Shown here: piece after piece, positions 12,103 to 23,491 of the stretch
How positions within the stretch are numbered: position 1 is the first letter of the stretch
Layout of the letters: every line of letters starts with the position of its first letter
Assembly: GCA_022376925.1 (NCBI GenBank)
Contig: JAIOJX010000002.1
Coordinates: forward strand, 66,915,001 to 66,979,000
DNA: 64,000 nt
DNA from: Tragulus kanchil
Taxonomy: Eukaryota; Chordata; Mammalia; Artiodactyla; Tragulidae
Direction of reading: 5' to 3'
Translations under genes and position numbers: made by a program
The notes under the pieces: generated by a model
What the model saw: the letters and a program-made list of their open reading frames with translations, nothing else
Databases searched by the model: none
Told to the model about the DNA's origin: nothing

Positions 12103-13025
12103 ATTAGAAGATAGAAGTAGATGAAAACCAGTTAGGAGGTTATTCCAGTAGAGCAGGTGAGTGATAATGAATGACAACTTTTTTTTTTTTTTGCCTTTTT
12201 TAAAATTGGGGTTTAGTTGTTTTACAATGTTGAGTTAGTTTCAGGTGTACAGCGAAGTTATTGTTACACATCTTTTACAGAGTTTTCTTGTTTATAGCTA
12301 TACGTAATCCCAAAACAGGTATATCACTGACCCCTTCTACCTGAGCCCCTTTCCTGCCCCATCCACCCCCCAGGTTGATTCTTAACCCCATGTAAGTTCC
12401 CTTAGTCTTACAGCTTAATCACAATGGTTATCTCTTTTACATATGATAGTGTAGGTTTCCATGTTACTCTTTCCATACCTCTCGCCTGATCTTCTGTCTC
12501 CCCAATGTCCATAGATCTGTTCTCTATGTCTGTTTCTCCATCACTGCTCTGCATGTGTGTTTATTGGTACCATCTTAACTAGATTCCATGTATATGTGTT
12601 AGTATTCTGTATTTGTCCTTTTCTTTTTGACTTACTTCACTTTGTATAATAGGTTCTAGGTTCATCCATCTCATTAGGGCTGATTCTTCTGCATATTTTA
12701 TGGCTGAGAAATATTCCATTGTATATATGTACCATAGCTTCTTTATCCATTCATTCGTCGATGGACATCTAGGTTGCTTCTGTGTTCTAGCTATTGTATA
12801 GAGAGCTGTAGTGAACATTGGGGTACAGGCATGTCTTTCAATTTTGATTTAATCCGGGTATAAGCCTAATAGTGGGATTGCTAGGTCATATGGTGCTTCT
12901 ATTTTTAGTTTTTAAAGAAGTCTCCATAGTGTCTTCCATAGTGGTTGTATCATTAAATTAGAAGACAAGAGTAGATGAAAACCGGTTAGAAGGTTATTCC
13001 AGTAGAGCAGTTGAATGATAACTTT
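12103..13025. repeat. Long direct repeats flanking an L1 3' fragment
   Basis: 12103-12180 (78 bp) and 12957-13025 (about 69 bp) align along their full length, sharing blocks such as 'gtagatgaaaacc' and 'ggttattccagtagagcag'. They differ by several substitutions and a roughly 10-base indel near the inner end. They lie exactly at the two ends of the L1 fragment 12181-12953, as an unusually long target-site duplication would. Confidence 0.8.
12181..12953 (-). mobile_element. L1 LINE, 5'-truncated 3' end
   Basis: Minus-strand L1. From its right end it encodes the C-terminal part of ORF2p (frame 12818-12579, 79 residues with RCPSTNEWIKKLWYIYTMEY), followed by the 3' UTR and a poly(A) seen as a T run at 12181-12192. 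No complete ORF, so not mobile. Bounded by long direct repeats. The part from 12469 onward is repeated at 13556-14040. Confidence 0.92.
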
Positions 13026-14614
13026 GATTAATATGGACATTCAATCCTTGTTCTGTTTATATCTGTATCTATCTATAAGCTATAAACTGTAGTTATATAT
13101 ATATATATATTTATAAAATTGATTATACCACATGTATTTTTGAAACTCTGATTTTTTAACTTCACAGATTATTGTGAACTTTTTTTTTTTTTTTACCATT
13201 CACTTAAATTTTTAATGGCCTCATAATATTCACTCTTAGGGGAATATTATAGTAGTTCATTGAATCATCCCCTATTGATGAATATTTGAGTTTTTCAGTT
13301 TTTCAATAGACATGACTGTTAAATCTATATGTGTAAATTCATCCTTGCTTGCATCTGTGACTATTTCATTAGGATAAATTCCTAGAAATTTTTCAGTATA
13401 TAGTGTATTCAAAATCTTTAAATTTTGCAGGGTACTACTAAATTGTACGTGGCCACAATTCAGATTACTTTTGCAGTATAGCTGATACCCAGGGAGCTAC
13501 ATGTGAAGCGTATTCAAGCTCTTCACAATGGTTTCCTTTTACATTGTGTACCTTTCTTTCCATACCTCTCGCCTGATCTTCTGTCTCCCCAATGTCCATA
13601 GATCTGTTCTCTATGTCTGTTTCTCCATCACTGCTCTGCATGTGTGTTTATTGGTACCATCTTAACTAGATTCCATGTATATGTGTTAGTATTCTGTATT
13701 TGTCCTTTTCTTTTTGACTTACTTCACTTTGTATAATAGGTTCTAGGTTCATCCATCTCATTAGGGCTGATTCTTCTGCATATTTTATGGCTGAGAAATA
13801 TTCCATTGTATATATGTACCATAGCTTCTTTATCCATTCATTCGTCGATGGACATCTAGGTTGCTTCTGTGTTCTAGCTATTGTATAGAGAGCTGTAGTG
13901 AACATTGGGGTACAGGCATGTCTTTCAATTTTGATTTAATCCGGGTATAAGCCTAATAGTGGGATTGCTAGGTCATATGGTGCTTCTATTTTTAGTTTTT
14001 AAAGAAGTCTCCATAGTGTCTTCCATAGTGGTTGTATCATTAAATTAGAAGACAAGAGTAGATGAAAACCGGTTAGAAGGTTATTCCAGTAGAGCAGTTG
14101 AATGATAACTTTGATTAATATGGACATTCAATCCTTGTTCTGTTTATATCTGTATCTATCTATAAGCTATAAACTGTAGTTATATATATATATATATTTA
14201 TAAAATTGATTATACCACATGTATTTTTGAAACTCTGATTTTTTAACTTCACAGATTATTGTGAACTTTTTTTTTTTTTTTACCATTCACTTAAATTTTT
14301 AATGGCCTCATAATATTCACTCTTAGGGGAATATTATAGTAGTTCATTGAATCATCCCCTATTGATGAATATTTGAGTTTTTCAGTTTTTCAATAGACAT
14401 GACTGTTAAATCTATATGTGTAAATTCATCCTTGCTTGCATCTGTGACTATTTCATTAGGATAAATTCCTAGAAATTTTTCAGTATATAGTGTATTCAAA
14501 ATCTTTAAATTTTGCAGGGTACTACTAAATTGTACGTGGCCACAATTCAGATTACTTTTGCAGTATAGCTGATACCCAGGGAGCTACATGTGAAGCGTAT
14601 TCAAGCTCTTCACA
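12469..14614. repeat. Tandem duplication 5 (copies 12469-13527 and 13556-14614)
   Basis: Offset 1087 with a 28-bp filler at 13528-13555. The unit begins inside the L1 3' fragment, so the second copy carries only its ORF2-side part. A TA run at about 13095-13112 and a T run at about 13179-13194 are duplicated at 14180 and 14266. Confidence 0.97.
13556..14040 (-). mobile_element. Second copy of the L1 fragment, lacking its 3' end
   Basis: Same sequence as 12469-12953. It starts abruptly at a duplication junction and has no poly(A) end, which a real L1 insertion would have. The 79-residue frame at 13905-13666 is a duplicate of the one at 12818-12579. Confidence 0.9.
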
Positions 14615-17600
14615 CTGTGTGCTCCTTACCTTGAACTTGTTAGTAGTTATTCTTCCTTATGGTGTAAAGTACCTTGTAAATAATCAATATACCAGTAACC
14701 TCTCTTATTCTAGACACTAGAGTTAAAATTTAGAGTTGGAAAGAACTTGCAAAATATGAGTTAATAATTCATTTTAAAAATCACTAGTAAATCTAAATTT
14801 ATTGATTTTACAACTTATTCATAATGTGAAATAACAGATAAAAGTTTATCTGTATTACACATAAAAATCATAATCCCTGGCCCTGAGGCATTTAAAAAAT
14901 TTTAATAGGCTTTGTTTTGGGGGTTAGTTTTAAGTTTGCAAAAAACTAAGCATTTTATATTACAATAAAAAGGAAAGAAGAAAAGAAATTTGGGACATAA
15001 GTATATATATTTCTTTAAAGTGAAAAAAATATTATTTTCCCTTTTAATATTTTAGAAGGCAATATTGGTTAACATTTGAAACTTCTTCCAACAAGAATCT
15101 TTGATTTTAGAGTAGCCTCAAAGATAAGCATATCCTTATTTGCTTTTGAAACCTAAAGAAACCATGGTAAAGCTAAATTAAATTAGATGACAGAGCAGAA
15201 AAAGGTCATTTATTTATTCTTTCTTTCTTTCCTCTCCTTACCTCTCCTGTCTCCATCTCTTCTTTCATGAGACTTTTATGAAAATTTGATTAATGGAAAA
15301 GATCTTGAATATACTGGCTACCAGAGAGTTTTTATTCCCAGTGGCATTTAGATTTCTAATGAAATGAACATTGTAGCCAACTTGGAACTCTCATTTGTGT
15401 ATAATATAATTCCTTATTACATATTTACATTACCTTTCAATTAAAATAATACCCAACGGCAATTCTTTTTTCTTTCTTACTTCAAACACTGTGTTGGTAA
15501 ATGCTAGGTACACAGTAGATGATTAGTAAAAGCTTGATTAATTCATTAACCTGGAAAGTAGCTGTTTTAAGGTTGAAGGTTCTCATTATGGGGTCTTTCT
15601 TTCTGTGAAAATCAGTAGCAAAGTGCTCTTTGTTGTTACCAGGAATCATGTTTAACATAATCAAAGGGATGACATAGCTTAAAATCTTAATTGAGTGATA
15701 GTCTGGGTCTCAACAGGAACTATTTAACACCTCAGCAATTCTTTAGCAGTTACTATGTGCTTTAAGAAATCTACTTGTACTACATACTTACATTTTCTCA
15801 ACTGTTCTGTGTTCTCAAATAGTTTTTAAAAAGAAGTCTGGCAGAACATGCCAGCAAAAAGAATAGCCTCGCCAGATTCTAACCAAATCATCAGCTAGAA
15901 CTGTGTTTCTTTAGGACCTCACAGTTCCCCTTCTAATAGGTCCTTTCCTCTGTCCTTTGTTGTTCTACTTCTAGAATACTAAGACCACTAGTATTAGCCA
16001 AGAACATTTTTCTCTGTTAAATCCTTGTCAACTAACACTTCAGAGGAAGAGTTTAAGGCATTACTATTTTCAGGAGTAATTACATTTTATTAGTGAGATC
16101 TTTAAAAAGGAAAATACCCTTATAATTCACAGTAGCAATGTATAATGCAGGGGATTTTAGGTGATGATCTATTGAATGCCATTTGGAAAGTTCTTTCTAA
16201 GGTGTGTATTTGGAAAAGTACTTTCTTTTCACAGCTTATCACATCAGATAAGCTGATGCCAACATAATTAAATCTATCTCTCCCCTCTTTGAATTAAGCT
16301 TCTTGCTATAACCTGCCTTCTGCCTATATTATTTTGTTGAAACCTGTGATGATCCAAAAGCCAAATCCAATGGGTAGTATTTAGCAACCATCCAATTTGA
16401 TGTCTCCTTGCTTCTGACTTTCCCAAATTTTTTCCCAAATTTTTCTCTTGGTTCCCTTTCCACCTCTCTCAATATTTTTCCATTTTCAGAACATTGTAGC
16501 CAACTTGGAACTCTCATTTGTGTATAATATAATTCCTTATTACATATTTACATTACCTTTCAATTAAAATAATACCCAACGGCAATTCTTTTTTCTTTCT
16601 TACTTCAAACACTGTGTTGGTAAATGCTAGGTACACAGTAGATGATTAGTAAAAGCTTGATTAATTCATTAACCTGGAAAGTAGCTGTTTTAAGGTTGAA
16701 GGTTCTCATTATGGGGTCTTTCTTTCTGTGAAAATCAGTAGCAAAGTGCTCTTTGTTGTTACCAGGAATCATGTTTAACATAATCAAAGGGATGACATAG
16801 CTTAAAATCTTAATTGAGTGATAGTCTGGGTCTCAACAGGAACTATTTAACACCTCAGCAATTCTTTAGCAGTTACTATGTGCTTTAAGAAATCTACTTG
16901 TACTACATACTTACATTTTCTCAACTGTTCTGTGTTCTCAAATAGTTTTTAAAAAGAAGTCTGGCAGAACATGCCAGCAAAAAGAATAGCCTCGCCAGAT
17001 TCTAACCAAATCATCAGCTAGAACTGTGTTTCTTTAGGACCTCACAGTTCCCCTTCTAATAGGTCCTTTCCTCTGTCCTTTGTTGTTCTACTTCTAGAAT
17101 ACTAAGACCACTAGTATTAGCCAAGAACATTTTTCTCTGTTAAATCCTTGTCAACTAACACTTCAGAGGAAGAGTTTAAGGCATTACTATTTTCAGGAGT
17201 AATTACATTTTATTAGTGAGATCTTTAAAAAGGAAAATACCCTTATAATTCACAGTAGCAATGTATAATGCAGGGGATTTTAGGTGATGATCTATTGAAT
17301 GCCATTTGGAAAGTTCTTTCTAAGGTGTGTATTTGGAAAAGTACTTTCTTTTCACAGCTTATCACATCAGATAAGCTGATGCCAACATAATTAAATCTAT
17401 CTCTCCCCTCTTTGAATTAAGCTTCTTGCTATAACCTGCCTTCTGCCTATATTATTTTGTTGAAACCTGTGATGATCCAAAAGCCAAATCCAATGGGTAG
17501 TATTTAGCAACCATCCAATTTGATGTCTCCTTGCTTCTGACTTTCCCATTTGAAACCGTCTTTCTTGGTTTCAGCATATTATTCTCTTGGTTCCCTTTCC

Positions 17601-17642
17601 ACCTCTCTCAATATTTTTTTTCCATTTTCATGAGTATCTGAC
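14615..17642. other. Repeat-poor stretch
   Basis: Apart from tandem duplications 6 and 7 there is nothing recognisable. The 60-62 residue minus-strand frames at 15482, 16329 and 16605 are short, lack domains, and one crosses a scrambled junction. Confidence 0.55.
15366..17548. repeat. Tandem duplication 6 (copies 15366-16425 and 16489-17548)
   Basis: Offset 1123. The junction 16426-16488 is scrambled. Its first 18 bases replace about 33 bases of the true sequence, and its last 46 bases match 17581-17629 with a shortened T run. Copy 1 therefore continues past 16425 as low-quality sequence to 16488. No transposon recognised in the unit. Confidence 0.96.
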
Positions 17643-18117
17643 TTTTTTTTAATAATTATTTTTATTTTACTTTTTACTTTGACAGAGTTTTGTTGTTTAC
17701 AGATAATGTATAATCCCAGATTAATCATATGTATATCCCTGGCCCCCTCCCTCCTCCACCCCCCTCCCAGTACCCCCCACCAGACCCCTCCAGACCATCG
17801 CACAGCACTCCTGCAGGATACCCTATTCCCACAGCACAATGACAATAGCTAACTTTTCCACATACGATAGCAGAGGTTTCCATGTTACTCCCTCTATGCT
17901 TCCCACCCACTGTTCATTCCCCACAATGTCCATACGTCTGATCTGTAGGTCTGTTTTTCCGTCACTTCTCTGCATGTGTTATCATTACCCTCTTACTTGA
18001 TTCCATATATATGTGTTAGTATACTGTACTTGTCTTTCTCTTTTTGACTTACTTCACTTTGTATAATAGGTTCTAGATCCATCCACCTCATTAGGGCTGA
18101 TTCTTCTACATTTCTTT
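17643..18117 (-). mobile_element. L1 LINE 3' UTR and ORF2 end fragment
   Basis: Minus-strand L1 3' end: T run at 17643, then 'acagagttttgttgtttaca', a C-rich 3' UTR block at about 17741-17800, and ORF2-terminal sequence up to 'attcttctacattt' at about 18115. Interrupted by a CHR SINE at 18118. Repeated at 18744-19218. Confidence 0.88.
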
Positions 18118-18275
18118 TTTTTTGGCCACTTCTATTGAGCTTTCATTCATTTATCTTTGTTCTTTGGTGTGTGTGGGCCTTCCATCGCAGTTGCCTCTCA
18201 TTGCAGAGCACCAGCTCTGGGCACATGTGCTCTAGAGCTCAGGCTAGGTAATTGGACACACTGGTCCAGCTTTTA
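18118..18275 (-). mobile_element. CHR-type SINE, 5'-truncated
   Basis: Minus-strand tail and body: T run, 'ggccacttctattgagcttt', 'ttgcagagcaccagctctgg', ending at about 'ggacacactggtccagc'. The tRNA-like head is absent. It lies exactly between two L1 segments that are not contiguous in a full L1. Repeated at 19219-19376. Confidence 0.85.
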
Positions 18276-18508
18276 TTTTGGGGTAGATTTTTAATCACAA
18301 ATTTGATTTCTGAGCTTGTGATTGGGTTGTTCATAGTTTCTATTTCTTTCTGGTTCAGTCTTGGAAGATTAATCTTCTCTAAGAAACTGTCCATTTCTTC
18401 CAGGTTGTCCAGTTTGTTGCCATACAGTTGTTTATTATAGTCTCTTATAATCCTTTGTATTTCTACATTATCTCTTGTAATCTCTCCTTTTTCATTTTTG
18501 ATTTTGTT
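18276..18508 (-). mobile_element. L1 ORF2 internal segment, cut by a junction
   Basis: Matches 19377-19609; stops where copy 1 of tandem duplication 7 ends. Encodes, on the minus strand, part of the region between the endonuclease and reverse transcriptase domains. Confidence 0.85.
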
Positions 18509-18743
18509 AAGCTTCTTGCTATAACCCTTTTTTTTTGCTCTTTTTGCCTATATTATTTTGTTGAAACCTGTGATGATCCAAAAGCCAAATCCAATGGGTA
18601 GTATTTAGCAACCATCCAATTTGATGTCTCCTTGCTTCTGACTTTCCCATTTGAAACCGTCTTTCTTGGTTTCAGCATATTATTCTCTTGGTTCCCTTTC
18701 CACCTCTCTCAATATCTTTTTTCCATTTTCATGAGTATCTGAC

Positions 18744-19218
18744 TTTTTTTTAATAATTATTTTTATTTTACTTTTTACTTTGACAGAGTTTTGTTGTTTA
18801 CAGATAATGTATAATCCCAGATTAATCATATGTATATCCCTGGCCCCCTCCCTCCTCCACCCCCCTCCCAGTACCCCCCACCAGACCCCTCCAGACCATC
18901 GCACAGCACTCCTGCAGGATACCCTATTCCCACAGCACAATGACAATAGCTAACTTTTCCACATACGATAGCAGAGGTTTCCATGTTACTCCCTCTATGC
19001 TTCCCACCCACTGTTCATTCCCCACAATGTCCATACGTCTGATCTGTAGGTCTGTTTTTCCGTCACTTCTCTGCATGTGTTATCATTACCCTCTTACTTG
19101 ATTCCATATATATGTGTTAGTATACTGTACTTGTCTTTCTCTTTTTGACTTACTTCACTTTGTATAATAGGTTCTAGATCCATCCACCTCATTAGGGCTG
19201 ATTCTTCTACATTTCTTT
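18744..19218 (-). mobile_element. Second copy of the L1 3' fragment
   Basis: Offset 1101 from 17643-18117. Same poly-C blocks and same break at the SINE. Not an independent insertion. Confidence 0.85.
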
Positions 19219-19376
19219 TTTTTTGGCCACTTCTATTGAGCTTTCATTCATTTATCTTTGTTCTTTGGTGTGTGTGGGCCTTCCATCGCAGTTGCCTCTC
19301 ATTGCAGAGCACCAGCTCTGGGCACATGTGCTCTAGAGCTCAGGCTAGGTAATTGGACACACTGGTCCAGCTTTTA
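19219..19376 (-). mobile_element. Second copy of the truncated CHR SINE
   Basis: Offset 1101 from 18118-18275, identical over the stretch compared. Confidence 0.84.
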
Positions 19377-20550
19377 TTTTGGGGTAGATTTTTAATCACA
19401 AATTTGATTTCTGAGCTTGTGATTGGGTTGTTCATAGTTTCTATTTCTTTCTGGTTCAGTCTTGGAAGATTAATCTTCTCTAAGAAACTGTCCATTTCTT
19501 CCAGGTTGTCCAGTTTGTTGCCATACAGTTGTTTATTATAGTCTCTTATAATCCTTTGTATTTCTACATTATCTCTTGTAATCTCTCCTTTTTCATTTTT
19601 GATTTTGTTGATCTGGTTCTTCTCTCTTTTTTTCTTGATGAGTCTGGCTAGCAGTTTGTCAATTTTGTTTATCTTTTCAAAGAACTAGCTTTTCGTTTTA
19701 TTTATATTTGCTATTGTTTCTTTCATTTGTTTTTCACTTATTTTTGCTCTGATCTTTATGATTTCTCTTCTGCTAACTTTGGATTTTTATTTGTTCTTCT
19801 TTCTCCAGTTGCTTAAAGTGTAGAGTTAGGTTGTCTGTTTAATGTTTTTCTTCTTTCTTGAGGTAGGTTTGTATTGTTATAAACTTCCTTCTTAGAACTG
19901 CTTTTGTGGTGTCCCTTAGGTTTTGCACTGTCATGTATTCATTGTCATTTTCTTCTAGGAATTTCTTTATTTCTCCTTTGATTTGTTCTGTAACTTGTTT
20001 GTTTTTTAGGTATGTGTTGTTTAATCTCCATGTGTTTGTGTTTTTAGCAGTCTTTCTCTTGTAGTTGATCTCTAGTCTCATTGCATTGTGGTCAGAGAAG
20101 ATGGTTGATACAATTTCAATTTTCTTGAGTTGACTGAGGTTTGATTTGTGGCCCAAGATGTGGTCAATCCTGGAGAATGTTCCATGAACACTTGAGAAGA
20201 CAGTGTTACAATTCTGCTTTTGGATGGAAGGTCCTAATGATATCAATGAGGTCCATCTCTTCTAGTGTATCACTTAAGACTTGTGTTTATTAATTTTCTG
20301 TTTTGATGATCTGTCCATTGGTGTAAGAGGAGTGTTAAAGTCTCCTACTATTATTGTGTTATTGTCAATTTCTTCTTTTATGTCTGAAAGTGTTTGTCTT
20401 ACGTATTGGGGTGCTCCTGTGTTGAGTGCATAGATATTTATGATTTTTATGTCTTCCTCTTGAATATATCCCTTGATCATTATGTAGTGTCCTGCCGTGT
20501 CTCTTATAATCTTTGTTGTAAGGTCTGATATAAGGATTGCTACTCTGCCT
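19377..20550 (-). mobile_element. L1 LINE ORF2 endonuclease-side fragment
   Basis: On the minus strand two broken frames carry ORF2p endonuclease sequence. The frame 20651-20274 contains GHYIMIKGYIQEEDIKIINI and IIVGDFNTPLTP, the conserved endonuclease catalytic region. The frame 20246-19839 contains SRIDHILGHK and the SDHNAM motif. Sequence down to 19377 continues into the linker before the reverse transcriptase. The reverse transcriptase domain is missing: the next L1 piece across the SINE is the far 3' end. Stops and frame changes make it a relic. The first residues of the 20651 frame, before about 20550, are not L1. Confidence 0.9.
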
Positions 20551-21257
20551 GAGATTCCTAGGGTTGATCTTTGGCCAGTGTTTGGAGATCCCACCTGTGA
20601 TTTGTTATGGTATTCAGTGGTATTAGCCCAATATAAACATATGAGAGACAAAAGGCCTATCTCTGGTAAGTGGCAATTATAAAATCATGCCACTTTTATC
20701 TAATATAATGGAAAGACATATATACATTTGTATCCATAACTAAATCTGGATGGTCTAAAAGGGATAACATACAGGAGATTATTCTGGCAAATGACACAAC
20801 CAAAGTTGATGCCCAACTGTTAAGATCTAACCTAACTGAAATACCTCCTGGCTAACCAAACTAGAACAGTATCCTGTGACTGGAAAAATGTTAATTAAAG
20901 CAGTTATTCACTAGCAAGTATAGTGGGGAAAGGAAAGAGGAGGATTGGTAGGTAATGTGGAGAAATGCGGTCATGTTGCAGGGTTATGCAGGGAAAGATA
21001 GTGAAGATTTGGATATAATAAGATTTAGTATAGCAGGGAGAAAGCACTCGAGAAATCAAAGAAAGGAACAGTTATAAGAGATTAGCAGTGGGTATTATAA
21101 TTTATAAGAGTTAATGTGAAGAGAGAATTGTAGTCAATAAACAAAACAAAACAAAAAAATTCATAAGTGTAAAACAGAACAAAGGCTAAAAAAAAAAGTC
21201 AAGCATATTAAAACAAAGCAAAAAAAAAAAAAAAAAAAGTGTTCCTAGTTTTCAGTT
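20551..21257. other. No gene recognised; A-rich end
   Basis: Unique-looking sequence that becomes A-rich at about 21140-21238, with several A runs. It recurs from 21937. The A run at 21221-21238 is not attached to a recognisable retroelement. Confidence 0.55.
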
Positions 21258-23003
21258 GTGACCTTATCTTCTTTTTTTTTTTTTATTTTATTCTTTATTT
21301 TAAAGGTTTTACAGAGTTTTGTTGTTCATATACATGTATGTTCCCAGATCAGTCATATGCATATCCATGGTCCCCACCCACCCAGATCCCCCCATCCCAC
21401 CCCTCCAGACCTTTGCCCCAAGCCATTGTAAGCACTCCTATTCCCTTAGCACTGTGACACTAGCTATCTTTTCCACACATAACACTATAGGTTTCCTTGT
21501 TACTTCCTCCATGCTTCCCCCTCCCTATTTATTCGCCACGATGTCCCTATGTCTATGCTCTGTCTGTTTTTCCATGAGTTCCCTGCGTGTGATATCAAGA
21601 CCGTCCTACTAGATTCCATATATGTGTGTTAGTATACTGTATTTGTCTTTCTCTTTTTGACTTACTTCACTTTTTATGATAGGTTCTAGAGCCAGCCACT
21701 TCATTAGGATTGAGTCTTCTGCATTTCTTTTAACAACTGAGTAGTATTCCATTGTATATATGTACCAGAGCTTCTGGATCCATTCATTCGTCGATGGACA
21801 TCTAGGTTGCTTCCATGTTTTGGCTATTGTATAGAGAGCTGCAATGAACATTGGGGTACAGGTGCTTCTTTCAGTTTTGATTTCATCAGGATATAAGCCT
21901 AATAGTGGGATTGCTGGTGAAACTGAAAAAACCCGGTAACCAAACTAGAACAGTATCCTGTGACTGGAAGTTTATTAAAGCAGTTATTCACTAGCAAGTA
22001 TAGTGGGGAAAGGAAAGAGGAGGATTGGTAGGTAATGTGGAGAAATGCGGTCATGTTGCAGGGTTATGCAGGGAAAGATAGTGAAGATTTGGATATAATA
22101 AGATTTAGTATAGCAGGGAGAAAGCACTCGAGAAATCAAAGAAAGGAACAGTTATAAGAGATTAGCAGTGGGTATTATAATTTATAAGAGTTAATGTGAA
22201 GAGAGAATTGTAGTCAATAAACAAAACAAAACAAAAAAATTCATAAGTGTAAAACAGAACAAAGGCTAAAAAAAAAAGTCAAGCATATTAAAACAAAGCA
22301 AAAAAAAAAAAAAAAAAAGTGTTCCTAGTTTTCAGTTGTGACCTTATCTTCTTTTTTTTTTTTTATTTTATTTTTATTCTTTATTTTAAAGGTTTTACAG
22401 AGTTTTGTTGTTCATATACATGTATGTTCCCAGATCAGTCATATGCATATCCCTGGTCCCCACCCACCCAGATCCCCCCATCCCACCCCTCCAGACCTTT
22501 GCCCCAAGCCATTGTAAGCACTCCTATTCCCTTAGCACTGTGACACTAGCTATCTTTTCCACACATAACACTATAGGTTTCCTTGTTACTTCCTCCATGC
22601 TTCCCCCTCCCTATTTATTCGCCACGATGTCCCTATGTCTATGCTCTGTCTGTTTTTCCATGAGTTCCCTGCGTGTGATATCAAGACCGTCCTACTAGAT
22701 TCCATATATGTGTGTTAGTATACTGTATTTGTCTTTCTCTTTTTGACTTACTTCACTTTTTATGATAGGTTCTAGAGCCAGCCACTTCATTAGGATTGAG
22801 TCTTCTGCATTTCTTTTAACAACTGAGTAGTATTCCATTGTATATATGTACCAGAGCTTCTGGATCCATTCATTCGTCGATGGACATCTAGGTTGCTTCC
22901 ATGTTTTGGCTATTGTATAGAGAGCTGCAATGAACATTGGGGTACAGGTGCTTCTTTCAGTTTTGATTTCATCAGGATATAAGCCTAATAGTGGGATTGC
23001 TGG
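20853..23003. repeat. Tandem duplication 8 (copies 20853-21917 and 21937-23003)
   Basis: Offset falls from 1084 to 1080 in the first 50 bases (indels near the start of copy 2), then rises to 1086 after a 6-base expansion in a T-rich run at about 22370. Filler 21918-21936. One interior substitution near 21367/22447. Copy 1 ends inside an L1, without the right-hand flank. Confidence 0.96.
21273..21917 (-). mobile_element. L1 fragment copy lacking its 5' flank
   Basis: Same element as 22353-23011, cut off at 21917 by the duplication junction. It has the left target-site sequence at 21258-21272 but no matching right one. Confidence 0.9.
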
Positions 23004-23026
23004 GTCATAGGGTGACCTTATCTTCT
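22338..23026. repeat. 15-bp target-site duplications of a young L1
   Basis: 'gtgaccttatcttct' at 22338-22352 and again at 23012-23026, identical, directly at the two ends of the L1 fragment. Confidence 0.95.
22353..23011 (-). mobile_element. L1 LINE, young, 5'-truncated (about 660 bp)
   Basis: Minus-strand element with poly(A) (T run at 22353), 3' UTR with a C-rich block at about 22458-22492, then the ORF2p C-terminus. The frame 22937-22695 gives 80 residues including PRCPSTNEWIQKLWYIYTME. Perfect 15-bp target-site duplications on both sides show a classic 5'-truncated insertion. It lacks the rest of ORF2 and is immobile. Confidence 0.95.
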
Positions 23027-23358
23027 TTGTGTGTGGATCATCTGCTAGTGTTTGATTCTGAGGCCATCCTTAGAAGGTTTGATTCTGTTATCAGGAGCCG
23101 ATTGCAGAGGTGTAGCAGCTGCTTACCTTTAAGGTTTCAGTGACAGCCGTATATCATATTTCTAGTGGGAGTGGGGGGTCCTTGCAGAACGAGTTTCTCT
23201 GGTTTCTCCACTGTATGTCTGTCTCTGAGCCGCGTTGCTCTCAGCATTCCAGGTATTACCTTGCACTGGTGCTGTCTGCTTCTCTGCCGTGTGGTCGCCC
23301 TGCTCCCCTGTCTGACTCTTTCTGACCAAATGGGCTATTGCCCCCCAAGCCCTGTTTA

Positions 23359-23491
23359 TGGGATTCTCCAGGCCATAATACTGAAGTGCCCTCCTCCAGG
23401 GCATCTTCCATCCACAGGGAGAGAACTTGTGTCTCTTACATCTCCTACATTGGCAGGGAAGTTCTTTACCATTAGCACCACCTGGGAAGCC
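23359..23491 (-). mobile_element. BovA-type SINE, partial
   Basis: Minus strand. Head 'ggcttcccaggtggtgctaa' at the right end, then 'gaagatgccctggaggaggg', ending at 'cctggagaatccc' at the left. The BovB-derived 3' half is missing. Repeated at 24446-24578. Confidence 0.88.

Larger units (their letters stand above)
17417..19609. repeat. Tandem duplication 7 (copies 17417-18508 and 18507-19609)
   Basis: Offset 1090 at the very start and 1101 after 18545, because the first 40 bases of copy 2 carry a T-rich 11-base expansion at about 18527-18545. The T run near 17615 is also shortened in copy 2. The unit contains an L1 3' end, a CHR SINE and the start of a second L1 segment. The stretch 17417-17548 also belongs to duplication 6 and so occurs three times. 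Confidence 0.96.

Noticed and set aside
20274..20651. A 125-residue minus-strand frame as a nuclease gene
   Set aside because: The conserved part is the L1 ORF2 endonuclease; the frame is broken and joined to a second L1 frame by stops. It is a retroelement relic.
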